Shown: piece by piece, positions 48,258 to 58,869 of the stretch
How positions within the stretch are numbered: position 1 is the stretch's first letter
How the letters are laid out: each line of letters opens with the position of its first letter
NCBI GenBank assembly: GCA_958298945.1
Contig: OY282605.1
Coordinates: 38,418,811-38,482,810 of the forward strand
Origin: Atherix ibis
Lineage: Eukaryota > Arthropoda > Insecta > Diptera > Athericidae
Direction: 5' to 3'
Length of the DNA stretch: 64,000 bases
Made by a program: the position numbers and the translations under genes
The notes under the pieces: model-generated
What the model was told of the DNA's origin: nothing
The model's input: only the letters and a program-made list of their open reading frames with translations
Database searches by the model: none

Positions 48258-48845
48258 ATGCTTTCGTCCTTGCTTAAGGAGCATCAAACGCGTGAACAAG
48301 AACGTAAAGATGATCGAGGTAATCAATTTAATTTGAAAATATCGAAAATTCTATTAAATCATTTGAAAACAATAGAAGTGAAACGACGAGAAGCTCTTGA
48401 CTCGGCGAATGAGTTAACTCAGGCTTTAGTTGATCATCTCAATGTGGGGTAATTTAAAAAAAAAAGCAAAAAAAAATATACATATACTATATCTGTTATA
48501 TTTGTGAATTTACTTAATATTTGTACACATAAATTTAGAGTTGCTCAAGCTTATTTAAATCAAAAACGTCTTGATGCTGAGGCCAAACAACTGCATGCTG
48601 GTGCTACTAATTTTGCCAAACAGACACAACAATGGTTGCAATTGATTGAAGGATTTAGTAGTGCATTGAAGGTGAACAATTTCGATATTATGCAAAAGCT
48701 TCTATAAAGAAAAGAAACTGAAATATTTCAGGAACTTGGAGATGTAGAAAATTGGGCCCGCAGTATTGAGTCCGATATGCAAATTATAAATAAAACGCTT
48801 GAAACTGCATACAAAATATCACAGGATGCTCCACCACCACCATAG
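48258..48845 (+). CDS. Blos1: BLOC-1 subunit 1 (Blos1/BLOC1S1), 145 aa, three exons
   Basis: Blos1 is a small coiled-coil subunit shared by BLOC-1 and BORC, acting in biogenesis and positioning of lysosome-related organelles; the mammalian orthologue is also called GCN5L1. Exons are 48258-48448, 48539-48671 and 48732-48845; introns of 90 and 60 nt have GT-AG ends. The family signature is plain: MLSSLLKEHQTREQERK at the start, [32 protein letters not shown] across the first join, [35 protein letters not shown] across the second. It ends in four prolines. The whole is predicted to be helical. The human protein has 125 or 153 residues, so the length fits; the extra length sits after EQERK (DDRGNQFNLKISKILLNHLK). 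A poly(A) signal lies at 48934-48939. Confidence 0.96.
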
Positions 48846-49241
48846 TGCTAAATATTTCTATTTGTTTGAAATAATATATATTAATCATATGACTAATAAT
48901 CTAAGATAAGTATTATAAATATCAGATTCATTAAATAAAAGTTGATGGTGAGACGAGTTCGTTCTAATCGAAGAATTTTTTTAATTGATATTTTTTAACC
49001 GAAAATTTTTACATTTCTCAAAAATTCTGTAGACTTTCAAAATTATAATTAACTAGAAAATTGGTTATTCTTTACACTGTTGGGTGTGCCTTTTTGAAAT
49101 TTTTTACTCAAGTCTTTAAAATGCCTACGAAAGGAAGACATTTTGCTTTGACAGAAAAAAGCAAATTTTCATTAATTTTTTTCCACCCAGAAACTAAACG
49201 ATAACAAGTGCAAAATTTTCCTCTTCGGGTCAAATAGTATA
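48846..49241. other. Blos1 3' flank, AT-rich
   Basis: This contains the Blos1 3' UTR up to the poly(A) signal near 48934 and then nothing recognised. A fragment reading KMPTKGRHFALTEK near 49115 recalls the C-terminal MKGRRFATIEE box of mariners but is too short to claim. Confidence 0.4.
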
Positions 49242-50425
49242 CCAGGTGTATTTATAAGCTTAAATCCGCTGTTTTTTTTATAGAAAGCAACTTCAAATTC
49301 ATTCAAAGTACTTGCCCTCGCAAGCTACACATTTTTCCCAACTCTCGGGCAATTTGTAGATAGTACGCCAAAAAAATCCATCTCTTTCGAGGCAAACCAC
49401 TCATCAAGCCATTTTCAGACTAAAACAGGTGGTAGTCGGAAAGGGCCAGGTCTGGTGAATAAACGGGGTGGGGTAGCATATCCAAGTTGAGTGTCTCGAA
49501 ATAGTTTCGGACCATTTTTGACTTGTGCGATGGTGCGTTATCTTGGAGGAAAATCAGCTTGTCATGTCTTTGTTGATAATCCATCCTTTTTTCACGCAGA
49601 GCACGGTGCAATTTGTTGATGGTATCAGTTGTTGATGGTAGCGGTGGGCATTGATGGTTTCACCAGGTTTCAACATCTCATAGTAGACGATACTCTGCTG
49701 ATCCCACCAAACCCACAGCATCGTTTTCCGTCCGAAGTGATTTGGTCTTGGGGAAGATGTTGATGGTTGGCCGGGATCAACCCACGATTTCTTGCGTTTA
49801 GGATTCTTGAAATATATCCACTTTTTATCGCCTGTCACAATCCGATTCAGGAACGACTTTCTTTTTTGTCTGGCGAGCAAGATTTCGCATGTGTTTTGGC
49901 GTCGCTCCATCTGCCTATCGTTCAATTCATGCGGCACCCATTTTCCTGGCACGGAGATGAATGGAAATGGCTGGTTGAGTAACACCCAATTGCTTTGCGA
50001 GCATTTTTTGCCATTGGGTATCGTCTTCGTCCAAAAGATCCTGCAATTGATGGTCCTCAACCTTCCTAGGCGGATTTTCACGCTTCTTGTCCCACAAGTC
50101 AAATTTGCCGACTTTAAATCGACGAAACCAATCTCGGCACGTTGTTTATAGGCCTCCATAATCATTCGATGTGATTCGGCAGCCGATTTCTTCAAATTGG
50201 AGCAGAAAAGCAAAGCTTCCCGAATATGCTCTTTTCATGGCACAAAACTAGACATGATTACCAAAGGAAAAATGTATGTTGTTGTACGAAATTGCTGACA
50301 ATGTGCACTGATTAATGTTGACAGCTGTCAAACTCATAAAAAAAAGTATGGCGTGCTTATGGTAGCTTAATACGCTTACTCACGCCATCTATGACCAAAC
50401 AGCGGATTTAAGCTTATACCCCTAG
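49242..50425 (-). mobile_element. Mos1-like mariner, copy M1b, minus strand, inactive
   Basis: It is flanked by TA (49240-49241, 50426-50427). Terminal repeats match M1a; the 3' one has a 4-nt insertion (CCAGGTGTATTTATAAGC). On the minus strand a 219-codon frame begins near 50213 and runs through NLKKSAAESHRMIMEAY, an out-of-frame middle (about residues 24-88), then back in frame at GKWVPHELNDRQMERRQNTC, SFLNRIVTGDKKWIYF, YYEMLKPGETINAHRY. This is due to two deletions of 19 and 20 nt, shared with the copy at 62 kb. A frameshift near 49610 separates it from DKLIFLQDNAPSH and HPVYSPDLALSDYHLF. DK replaces the usual DE in the first catalytic box (VTGDKKW). Confidence 0.9.
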
Positions 50426-50427
50426 TA

Positions 50428-50535
50428 ATTTATAGGAAATTGAAAAAAAACGATTTTTTCTTATTTTCAATTAAAATACAAGGAATTTTTTCAGAAAAAA
50501 AAGCTTTCAAGACATATTTATGGTTATATGGTTTA
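50428..50535. other. Spacer between two mariner remnants
   Basis: A/T-rich, nothing recognised. Confidence 0.4.
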
Positions 50536-50809
50536 TAACATTAAGCCCATGATTCGTCACCAGTTATGACCCACGGGGCAAATTTGGGTCGTCGCGGACA
50601 GAGTCCAACAGCTCCTTAGCAATGTTAATGTGATGCTGTTTTTGGTCGAAAATGGGCAAAAATCGAAGACGAGCCAAAACACGTGAAAGCAAAGCAGCTG
50701 TCAAAAATTAACTGAACATTCAAAATGGCCGAACTTATCGGCATAAGTGAGAGACTTGAGTACCAACATAAAGCCACAAAAAATATCTATACTTGTTGAA
50801 CAGACCTCG
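50536..50809 (-). mobile_element. Mariner family M2, 5' fragment, minus strand
   Basis: On the minus strand it begins with CGAGGTCTGTTCAACAAG at 50809, runs through the leader with TGACAGCTGCTTTGCTTTCA, has the shared internal-deletion junction (TTTTTGCCCATTTTCGACC), and breaks off after the GDESWA-like box at about 50550. The rest of the element is gone. A few nt in the terminal repeat are missing. Confidence 0.75.
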
Positions 50810-51400
50810 TTTTTACTTGTCACATTAGGTTTAAAAAAATGTATAAATAGTAAGGATTTTATGGATTAATAACAGTGAGTATTGTACTTGTACTAGAGCA
50901 CGGTGCCTTATAAATATCGATTCCTAATTGGAGCCTAACAAAATTCAAATTTCACTGGGAAATACTACTCTCCCTTAATGCTAAACCCGAGTCTGGATTG
51001 GGCGTTGAATTTACAATTTATAAAGAAATCATGACTAAGATTTCTAAAAATAATAATATTGAAAATTACTTCACAATACAAATTATGAGTTAACATTTAA
51101 AAATTGGAATCATCTAAACGAACGGTGCTGTTACATCAACAACACTTGAAATGTTGCATTCACTGATTGGGTAGGTTACATCAGCTTCAACGAACATTGT
51201 TGATGTCATTTTTATTATGGAAGATTCATCTTTTATTGTTATCTTAAAGTTAGTGCCATTTAATTTGGTATTTACTTTTATTCAAATTTTACTATAATAT
51301 CATAATGTGCAAAAAATAAAATTCTGTCAGTGTTGGAAGAGAAGAGAAAAGTATTAAAAAATTTGAATTAAAGAAAATTTGTTTTTATGAACGTAAGTTC
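50810..51400. other. Intergenic sequence, nothing recognised
   Basis: It is moderately AT-rich with no open frame of note and no repeat match found by eye. Confidence 0.35.
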
Positions 51401-51850
51401 CACAGGACTATCGCCAGTGACAACCATACTCAGTAAGCAAATTATGCTGCTAGGCAATGCTTGTCGCTAGCTTTATTAGTTGATTTCGGGTGTGTTCAAA
51501 GTGTTTGCAAACCATAACCAAACAATTCATGACCAAACGTATAGGGGAAAATGGCGACGCCAAAAGAAAAAAATTGAAGGCTACAACTCGTAAAAATTTC
51601 CCTATTTGGACTAGTTCTGCTTCTGCTGGGACCAACATTTTTAATTGAAAAAATTTAATTTTTTGCCATAGCTAACCAATTTTCCCCTAAAGGGGGACCC
51701 TTTGAATTTTACTTTTTTCCTCCGAATTTTCTTTAAAAGAATTAATTTTCCACAAAATTTCATCCAAATTAATACGGTTTTTAATAATTTTCGTATTTTG
51801 GCTAGTTTTGCTTCGGCTGGAGCAAAAATCGTCATAAAAGAGGAAGAATG
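51400..51850. repeat. Dispersed repeat R (GCTAGGCAATGCTTGTCGCTAG type) with internal duplication
   Basis: The CATACTCAG..GCTAGGCAATGCTTGTCGCTAG block (51428-51475) recurs in related form at 54003-54052 and, inverted, at 61170-61235. Within this region GGACTAGTTCTGCTTCTGCT (51608) and GGCTAGTTTTGCTTCGGCT (51800) are about 190 bp apart. The CTAG ends recall Helitron/DINE-like elements, but I cannot prove that class. Confidence 0.4.
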
Positions 51851-52029
51851 GGAAAAGAAGCAAGAAATAAAATGCAAAAAAAATTATTCCACAAATAAAA
51901 ATAAAATATTATGAAACTTTGTTAGGGTGTGGTAGGGGGGAATTGCGGAGGGGTTGGTTTTGATAGGAAATGAAGAGGAAGGTATAAGAATTTGAAAAGT
52001 TAAAATTTTTGCAAAAAAATAATAAGAAT

Positions 52030-52410
52030 AATATTGAAAAATATAATAAAGGAAATAAGAAAAAAATTTTTAACTTTCAAAGAAAGCATAAAAATATAGG
52101 AAAGGGAAAAGCCGACCGTCGATATTGATGGGAGAGACGATTGCCTGATCTCCCTCGGGTCAACTTCGCTTATGTTCACGTCGGCTGCACAAATAAGGCC
52201 AGATGTCCAGGTTCTGCGCAAAACTTTGTTATGGTATAAATGGGAAATTATGGAAAATTTCCTGGGTTTCGAATGCGAACAGGAAGGTAACATATAAAAA
52301 ATTGGAAAATATAATAAAGGAAATAAGAAAAAAAAAATTTTAACTTTCAAAGAAAGCATAAAAATATAGAAAAGGGAAAAGCCGACCGTCGATATTGATG
52401 GGAGAGACTT
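52030..52410. repeat. 270-bp direct duplication with a repeat segment in between
   Basis: AGAAAGCATAAAAATATAG begins at 52081 and again at 52351, each followed by AAGCCGACCGTCGATATTGA. Between them, 52130-52310 holds GATTGCCTGATCTCCCTCGG and TGCACAAATAAG words that reappear at 53790-53950. The 53.8-kb copy lacks the flanking duplicate. Confidence 0.7.
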
Positions 52411-52779
52411 AAATGTTATTTCTCTCCCCCTGGCCTGTCATCAAATTCACCCTTTTGACACTCCTCGGCCAAATAATTTCAGAGTGCCCCTTGTAAATTT
52501 ACCTCATCCTAAAATCGAAGCTTGAACATACGACCGGATGTTGCATTAATCTCAGTCTTATCATCTCTCCTTTTGAGATTTTTTTCCATTATTATTTGTC
52601 CGGGTTGTTGTTGTAGCATCAGTTTTGTCGCAGTTACTTATGCTTTTTGAAGCGACATAACTATTGACATAGTTGGCCGGATCGACGTGATCACTTATAG
52701 ATTATATTTGGTGTCACCGAACGACCTGTCATAGGGGGGAATTTTCGGTGAGTGAGCCTTAGAACAACTTGAGGAAAAT

Positions 52780-53400
52780 CCGTTTTTTTTACCAAAAAAT
52801 TACGTTTAGTAAAGAAGCTCATTTCTGGTTGAATGAGTAGGTGAATAAGCAAAAATTGTCGTATCCGGTTTGATGCCGTTTGATGAATAACAAGGACTTT
52901 GAGGCAAAACAAGGACTACCATTGAACCCAGCAAAATGCACTGTTTGGTGCGGTTTATATTTTTATAAAGATCACGCTGACCGCAACGTTACCGTTAATG
53001 GCGTCCGCTATCGCTCGATCATTTCGAATATTTTTTTTGCTGAAAATGCAATAACTTCATCTGGTTGATATGTGGTTTCAACAAGACGGCGCTATATGCC
53101 GTAAAGCACGTGAAACAATGGACATACACATATTGAGAGATAAGTTCGGTGAGCAATTTATCTCACGTTTCGGACCGATGAGTTGGGCGCCTAGATCGTG
53201 CGATTTGACACCTCTAAACAATGTTTTATAGGGTTATGTGATGTCACTCGTCTATGCCGGATAAACCAGCCTAACCTGCAGCCTTGGAAGACATTACACG
53301 TGTTTTTAGCCGATATACTAGCCGAGATGTTCGAAAAAGTGGTACAAAATTGGATCGCTCGCATGGATCACTTAAAATATGCTCGTGGCCAATATTAATA
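52780..53400 (+). pseudogene. Family V transposase relic
   Basis: A fairly readable but frameshifted transposase: FSKEAHFWLNE then VNKQK (52805-52860), CTVWCGLYFYKDHADRNVTV and NGVRYRSIISNIFF (52940-53035), MWFQQDGAICRKARETMDI (53070-53125), FISRFGPMSWAPRSCDLTPL (53160-53215), and NWIARMDHLKYARGQY at the end. From the D of QQDGA to the D of SCD or the N of LTPLN is about 39-44 residues, much longer than the 34 of mariner. This fits the long-spacing IS630/Tc1 clade (DD41D, visitor-like). It lacks detectable terminal repeats. Confidence 0.7.
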
Positions 53401-53779
53401 TGAAATATTCTTTAAAAAGTAAATTTCATAAACTTTTACAATTTTCCTGTTTTAAAATGACACTTTTCATGATGAAACTAATAGAAAAATGATACTTTTC
53501 GTGCTAATAATTCAAATATTCCATTGTCAGTAAAAATTTTTTCCCATCACATTTATTAGTTATGGCTCTTATACACTTCGGTAAACTTTAAACTATTAAG
53601 AAGAGCACATAAATGTTAATTAACACTACCAAGAAAATCTCGTCCAAATATGATTTGAGTAAATTTTTATTTCTTTTTAAGTGAATCTATATTATTGGCA
53701 GAGTCGAATAATCAATGCATTTGAACTGAAAACTTTCTACAAATTGACTACCCGCTTAAGGACTGATTTTTTTTCTCGA

Positions 53780-54060
53780 CTCTCAAACCGATTGCCTGAT
53801 CTCCCTCGGGTCAACTTCGCTTATGTTCACGTCGGCTGCACAAATAAGCCCAGATGTCCAGGTTCTGCGCAAAACTTTGTTATTGTATAAATGGGAAATT
53901 ATTGAAAATTTCCTGGATTTCGAATGGGAAGAGGAAGGTATCATATAAAAAATTGGAATTTAAAATGAGTGTTAAGTTTAACAGGAGTAGGGCTTGTTAT
54001 GATAGTACTCAGAGAACACCTTGCTTCGCTAGGCATGCTTGTCACTAGGTTTATGCGGAG
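53780..54060. repeat. Dispersed repeat R, fuller copy
   Basis: GATTGCCTGATCTCCCTCGG (53790) to AAATTGGAATTT (53960) matches 52130-52310. The following TACTCAGAGAACACCTTGCT and GCTAGGCATGCTTGTCACTAGG, then TTTATGCGGAGA, match the inverted copy at 61165-61240. A 69-codon frame ending RPDLPRV..-like (NRLPDLPRVNFAYVHVGCTN) is of unknown meaning. Confidence 0.5.
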
Positions 54061-54347
54061 ATTAATATTATTATTATTTTTTTAAATTTTAAATTTTTTA
54101 TTTTAAATCATATTTTTCAAAATCATTTTATTCTTTTATTGCAAAATTTTCATTTATTTTGCTTTTTTCTTAAATATTAAAACAAAAAAAAGTTTAACTT
54201 AAAAAAGAAATATTTTTTCAATAAATTTTCATCTTTTTTTTGTCTGTTTTAATTTAATTTGTCAGCAATAGAAATAAACAAAATTATCAGCAATAGAAAT
54301 AAACTATTCGTAAAAATGTCTAATATTTATTATAATTAAAATTAATA

Positions 54348-54576
54348 TTGTGTTGTCCGGGAAGTAATTTCGTTTTTTTTCAATTAAATATTGTCCAGCC
54401 TGATCCAATACCCTTTGCCATCTTTCTGGCAGTAGCATGATTCCACACTAATAAAATTTTTGTTCTTTAATGTCAAAATACATATGATTATGCGGCTTAA
54501 GTGTGAAGTTAGTTGTGAAAAAATACAATTAAGTCCTCTGTTGGGAAACAACGAAACTACTTTTCGGACAACCCAA
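54348..54576 (-). mobile_element. Internally deleted 229-bp mariner (MITE-like)
   Basis: TA duplicates flank ends that pair as TTGTGTTGTCCGGGAAGTAA and TTGGGTTGTCCGAAAAGTAG (complement of the right end), of the Hsmar/cecropia-like style. Inside, on the minus strand, only the transposase C-terminus is left: LPERWQRVLDQAGQYLIE around 54395-54440. It is a deletion derivative that could be moved only in trans. Confidence 0.75.
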
Positions 54577-54579
54577 TAT

Positions 54580-55320
54580 GTAAAAATAAATTCGACTGCA
54601 ACCACACCAATTCACGGGCCAATACCAAATGTCTCTAAATCGACTACCACATTGTGGTGATGCCGGCTGCCTTCGTGATTATTCGTATACGGCACGATCG
54701 TACGACGGGTTTCATCGAATCATGGAATTTTCAGGCGGTAGTGCTGCCAGACGCACCAACAATGGCCGAAAACTCAATGCATAGTCTTGCTGATCTGTGC
54801 GCCACCTATTTAAAATTTAGATAACGAGCAAATCATCAAGACTATTGCCAAACTACCATAACAATTTCGTGCCAAAAAAATCTGAGCACCAGTGGCATGA
54901 CCTTTTTTGTTGTTGATATTTTTGGCATTTCTCTTTAGTCAAGCATGTATTATGGCCCACAAGCTTTCCAAGCTGAGCGTGTCGCAGCTTAATAACAGCC
55001 GCTTAACTACCGAAAATTCAAATAATTTTATTCGTTTTAAACCGACTAACTATAAGCCATACTTGACTAAAGTGACATCACAAGTTAAGCATTAGGTAGG
55101 GAGCGACATTAAGATGGAAGAGAACGTTTATAAATAAAGTGCATTCAATTATATTTGTTTTTGTATTTATTTTTTTTGTAATTTAAATGTTATCTGCAAT
55201 TATGTATAATTTGTAGGAAGCAGATTTTAGTTAAAAAGACAATTACATGAAGATATGTAGAGGTAAACACCAATCGATGTCTCTCCAAGAACGAGATTAT
55301 TTATTTTATAGATTTAAAAA
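54580..55320. other. Unassigned segment with weak retroelement and exon hints
   Basis: 54600-54890 is GC-richer and its broken translation (NEQIIKTIAKLP..FRAKK) faintly recalls LTR-element gag proteins. At 54955-55095 a plus-strand frame (MAHKLSKLSVSQLNNSRL...) follows a TTTCTCTTTAG tract and is followed by AATAAA at 55134, as a terminal exon would be. Neither can be named. Confidence 0.2.
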
Positions 55321-55329
55321 AATTACAAG

Positions 55330-56240
55330 GCCATTGCTGTCTCAAACGTTGATGTGGGTATATAATGGATGGGTGGGAGTGAACAGTTCTCTTTTTTAGG
55401 AAGGATAAGAATGGTAGGATAGACGCGGCTGGATTTTTATATAACGAGAAATGCACAGTTCACGAACGAATGGAACATTTAGGTCACGATGGATACCAGT
55501 GTTTCGTACATAAAAGGGAGCATTGACAATTTTTCGAAGGACTCGAGACTGCAGAGTTTGGATTGGAAGGGAATTGGAATACTTAGTCAATAAAAATTGA
55601 TTAGCAAGATATACAAATTTGTATATGTGTATGCAAAAAATACTTTCTTTTTTTTTTGCAAAATTTATTTCAATTTTAAAACCAATTTGGACTATGGGAA
55701 TTTTACTATAATTTTTTTTAAATTCAAATTATTATATATCTAAAATTATATACAATTTAAAACGAGTTGATTTTTTAAGGGAAAAAAAGCTGAGAGGTTT
55801 TTGAAAATTATATAATATGTATGGATGGAAGTGAGGGTCACAATAAAAAGTTTGCTTTTTAAAAAAATTGAGGGTTCCCATGTAACGTATACCCGTATTT
55901 TTTATAGAACATTATTGCTATTTGGGGGTTATATCAGAAGACTATTTTTGGCAGAGTGTAAAAGTAAAATGGGCACATTTTTGGTCATTCACCACGCACT
56001 CTCAACCTTTAGAATCAGTCTTCTAAGAAGTGAATGTGGTTCTGAAGGATTAAGGGTGGCTGTGGAAATATCTTTATGATGTGTAAGGATGAATATATCG
56101 TTAGCATATATTGTGTTTAGGATATTATTATGGTAAGGCATATCATGGTTGTAAATGTTATAAAGGATTGGATGTAGGACACTACCTTGAGGGGATTTTG
56201 TAATAATTAAAATTATAATTTTCAAAGATCTATGTTTCAA
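55330..56240 (-). pseudogene. Jockey-type non-LTR retrotransposon relic, minus strand
   Basis: On the minus strand from 56200: SPQGSVLHPILYNIYNHDMP, then IYANDIFILTHHKD, where the reverse-transcriptase YADD box has become YAND. Further on comes SNSLPIQTLQSRVLRKIVNA with VRNTGIHRDLNVPFVRELC at 55430-55580, the usual Jockey ORF2 C-terminal block. The middle is deleted or unreadable. Inactive. Confidence 0.75.
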
Positions 56241-56511
56241 GTTTAAAAGCGTTATTATTATTATTATTTTCTCAAAAAAGAAAAGACGATTTTAAAATGA
56301 AAATACCATTCATTCCAAAAAACCTGTTTTTAATACTCACATTTTGGTTGATTTTGAACCGCTGCCTAAAAAGGTTGTCGACGCCTGTGATAGAAATTTC
56401 TTATTTTTTTCTTCTTTTAGTTAATAAATAATAAAAAACGTCAAAACGAAATGGCAAACCCATACGTTAACATATCAGATCCAAATTTGTATTAGGGGGT
56501 AAAAAAGAAAT

Positions 56512-57378
56512 TGAGGTCTGTATAAAAAGTATCGCGAATTTTGAATTTCCGCGGGTTTTTGTGACGTTATATTGGTGACGTTATGTCTCTTACTTATCCC
56601 GACAAGTTCGGCCATTTTAAATGTTCAGTTAATTTTTGACAGCTACTTTGCTTGCACGTGTTTTGGCTCGTCTTCGATTTTTGCCCATTCAAAAAAATGG
56701 ATCAAAGAATCTGTTTCGGGAACAAGAAAAAGTCACAAGGGGCCATATCTGGGGAATACGGTGGCTGCGGCATTATTAGTGTTTTGTTTTTGGCCAAAAA
56801 TTCTCGCAAAAGCAACGATGCATGAGCAGGGGCGTTATCATGGTGAAAGAGACAATTTTTGTTCTTGCACAAATCCTGGCATTTCTGGCAGATTGCTTCG
56901 CGGAACTGGCGCATAACTTGCAGGTAATATTCCTTATTGACCGTTCTACCCTGTGGCAAGTACTCATGATGCACCACACCCCTGTAATCGAAGAAAACTG
57001 TAAGCAAAACCTTCACATTCGACCGACCTTGGCGTGTTTTTTTCGGTCTTGGCTCGTGCGGCAGCTTCCATTGGGATGATTGAGCTTTGGTTTCCACGTC
57101 ATAACCATAAACCTTAGGAATGTTAATGCGATGTTGCGGACAGAGTCCAACGGCTCCTTAGGAATGTTAATGCGATGCTGTTTTTGGTTGAAAATGGGGC
57201 GAGCCAAAACACGTGCAAGCAAAGCAGCTGTCAAAAATTAACTGAATATACAAAATGGCCGAACTTGTCGGCATAAGTGAGAGACATGAGTACCAACATA
57301 ACGCCACAAAAAAACGAAAATCGAATATACGTAACCCGTGGAAATTCAACATTCATGATACTTTTTGAACAGACCTCG
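56512..57378 (-). mobile_element. Mariner family M2, second fold-back derivative
   Basis: It has the same architecture as the 34.8-kb copy: 5' M2 sequence in plus orientation on the left (56512 to about 56716, ending GGATCAAAGAATCTG), transposase in minus orientation in the middle, and 5' M2 sequence in minus orientation on the right (57190-57378). The junction GAATCTG/TTTCGGGAACAAGAAAA is the same as at 34.8 kb. A 131-codon minus-strand frame (57097-56702) keeps METKAQSSQW, VVHHEYLPQGRTVNKEYYLQ, the catalytic FHHDNAPAHASLLL and PPYSPDMAPCDFFLFPK, and ends shortly after the junction. TA is not preserved at the ends. Confidence 0.85.
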
Positions 57379-57610
57379 TGCAATATAGAATAACACAAAA
57401 CGCACTATACGGGATAAATTATTTTAAATATATTTCAATGAAAAATCAGTTACAATTTTGGTTTTTAGTTATTATATATTAATTAATATACATATATATA
57501 TATAGTTTTGTTTTGTTTTTTTTGTAGGTTTTTTCGTTTTTACAAAAATAAATTTCTCTATTAATAACATTGCCTTCAATTGTTATTAGATTAGAACATT
57601 TTCAATTATA

Positions 57611-58869
57611 CGTGGGCTACTATATATATTTCTGGCCTAATAATGAAAATGCGAATATTTATCAACGAAAAAGGTTTTATTGTTTTTCAAAATATTCTCC
57701 ATCAAGATTTATACACTTTTGCATGCGCTCAAACCAATTTTCGAAGCACTTTTTCCACTCCGATTGAGACACCTCCAAAACATGGTTTTTGAATGCTTCA
57801 ACAGCATCTTCTGGCGACGAAAATTAAAAAGAAGTCATTGGGTGCCAAGTCAGGGCTGTACGGAGGATGACCCATCAATTCGACGTTTTGTCCGGTCAAA
57901 AAGGCGCTGGTTTGAGCCGATGTGTGAGAGCTCGCATTGTCATGGTGCACAATGATTCGACTTCTCTTGTTCGTTTTTCGAATTTCTCCGAAGACTTCAG
58001 GCAAACAAATGGTGGTGTACCACTCAGAATTGACCGTCCTACGTTGCACAAGCGGAACAGTCGCCACATGACCAGTTTTGCCAAAGAAACAAGCGACCAT
58101 TTGCTTCGAAGTGCTTCTTCCACGAACAACTTTCGTTGGATTTGACTCGTCTTGGAAGACCCACACGGTCGATTGCTGTTTTGTTTCGGGCTCATACGCA
58201 TAGATCCATGATTCTTCACCTGTGATGATCTTATAAACGTCTTTTGAAGCACCGCGATCGTATTTTTTCAGCATTTCTTTACACCAATCCACACGAGCCT
58301 TTTTTTGAGCGATTGTCAAATTGTGCGGGATCCAACGAGAACAAACCTTTTTTACGGCCAGGTGTTCATGCAATATCGAATGTATGCTGGTGGGAGAAAT
58401 GCCTAGGCATGCCTCTATCTCACGGTATGTCACATGACGGTCTTGCATTATCAGTTCACGTACGGCATCGATGTTTTCTGGAACAACGGCTGTTTTTGGA
58501 CGACCTTCACGGAATTCGTCTTTGAGCGAGCGTCGGCCACGATTGAATTCGTTGTACCAGTTTTTCACAGTGCTATAGGATGGTGCTTCATAGCCATACA
58601 AAGATTTAAGTTCATCGATGCACTCTTGTCGTGATAATCCACGTCGAAAGTTGTGAAAAATGATCGCACGAAAATGTTCACGAGTTAATTCCATTTTTTT
58701 GCCAAATTGATTTTTTCAAGTCACTGTAAACAACACAAATGATAGTCGTACGTCAAAACGTTCTGAGTACGTTTATGCTAAAAAATGTCAAACTTTCCAA
58801 TGGAAATGTCAGATCGCACCTGGCAACACTTAGTGTTGCCTAGGCCAGAAATATATATAGTAGCCTACG
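57611..58869 (-). mobile_element. Nearly complete mariner (M3) with perfect-length ends
   Basis: TA duplicates (57609-57610, 58870-58871) flank 29-bp terminal repeats, CGTGGGCTACTATATATATT and its partner, which differ at one base. The length of 1259 bp is standard for mariner. Base composition inside is far less AT-rich than the surroundings, and only one coding lesion is visible, so this is the youngest-looking element in the window. Confidence 0.93.
57677..58694 (-). pseudogene. M3 mariner transposase, one frame-breaking deletion
   Basis: The ATG at 58694 starts MELTREHFRAIIFHNFRRGL. Paired helix-turn-helix regions follow (EAPSYSTVKNWYNEFNRG and VTYREIEACLGISPTSIHSI), WIPHNLT (the WVPHEL box), ITGEESWIYAYEPETKQQS (E for the usual first D), IVHHDNASSHTSAQTSAFL (second D) and HPPYSPDLAPNDFFL (third D, 34 residues later). 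At about 57830 a short deletion removes some 13 codons after NDFFL and shifts the frame. In the new frame the C-terminus SPEDAVEAFKNHVLEVSQSE and MQKCINLDGEYFEKQ reads to a stop at 57677. The E in the first catalytic box (GEESW) may itself weaken activity. Confidence 0.9.
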
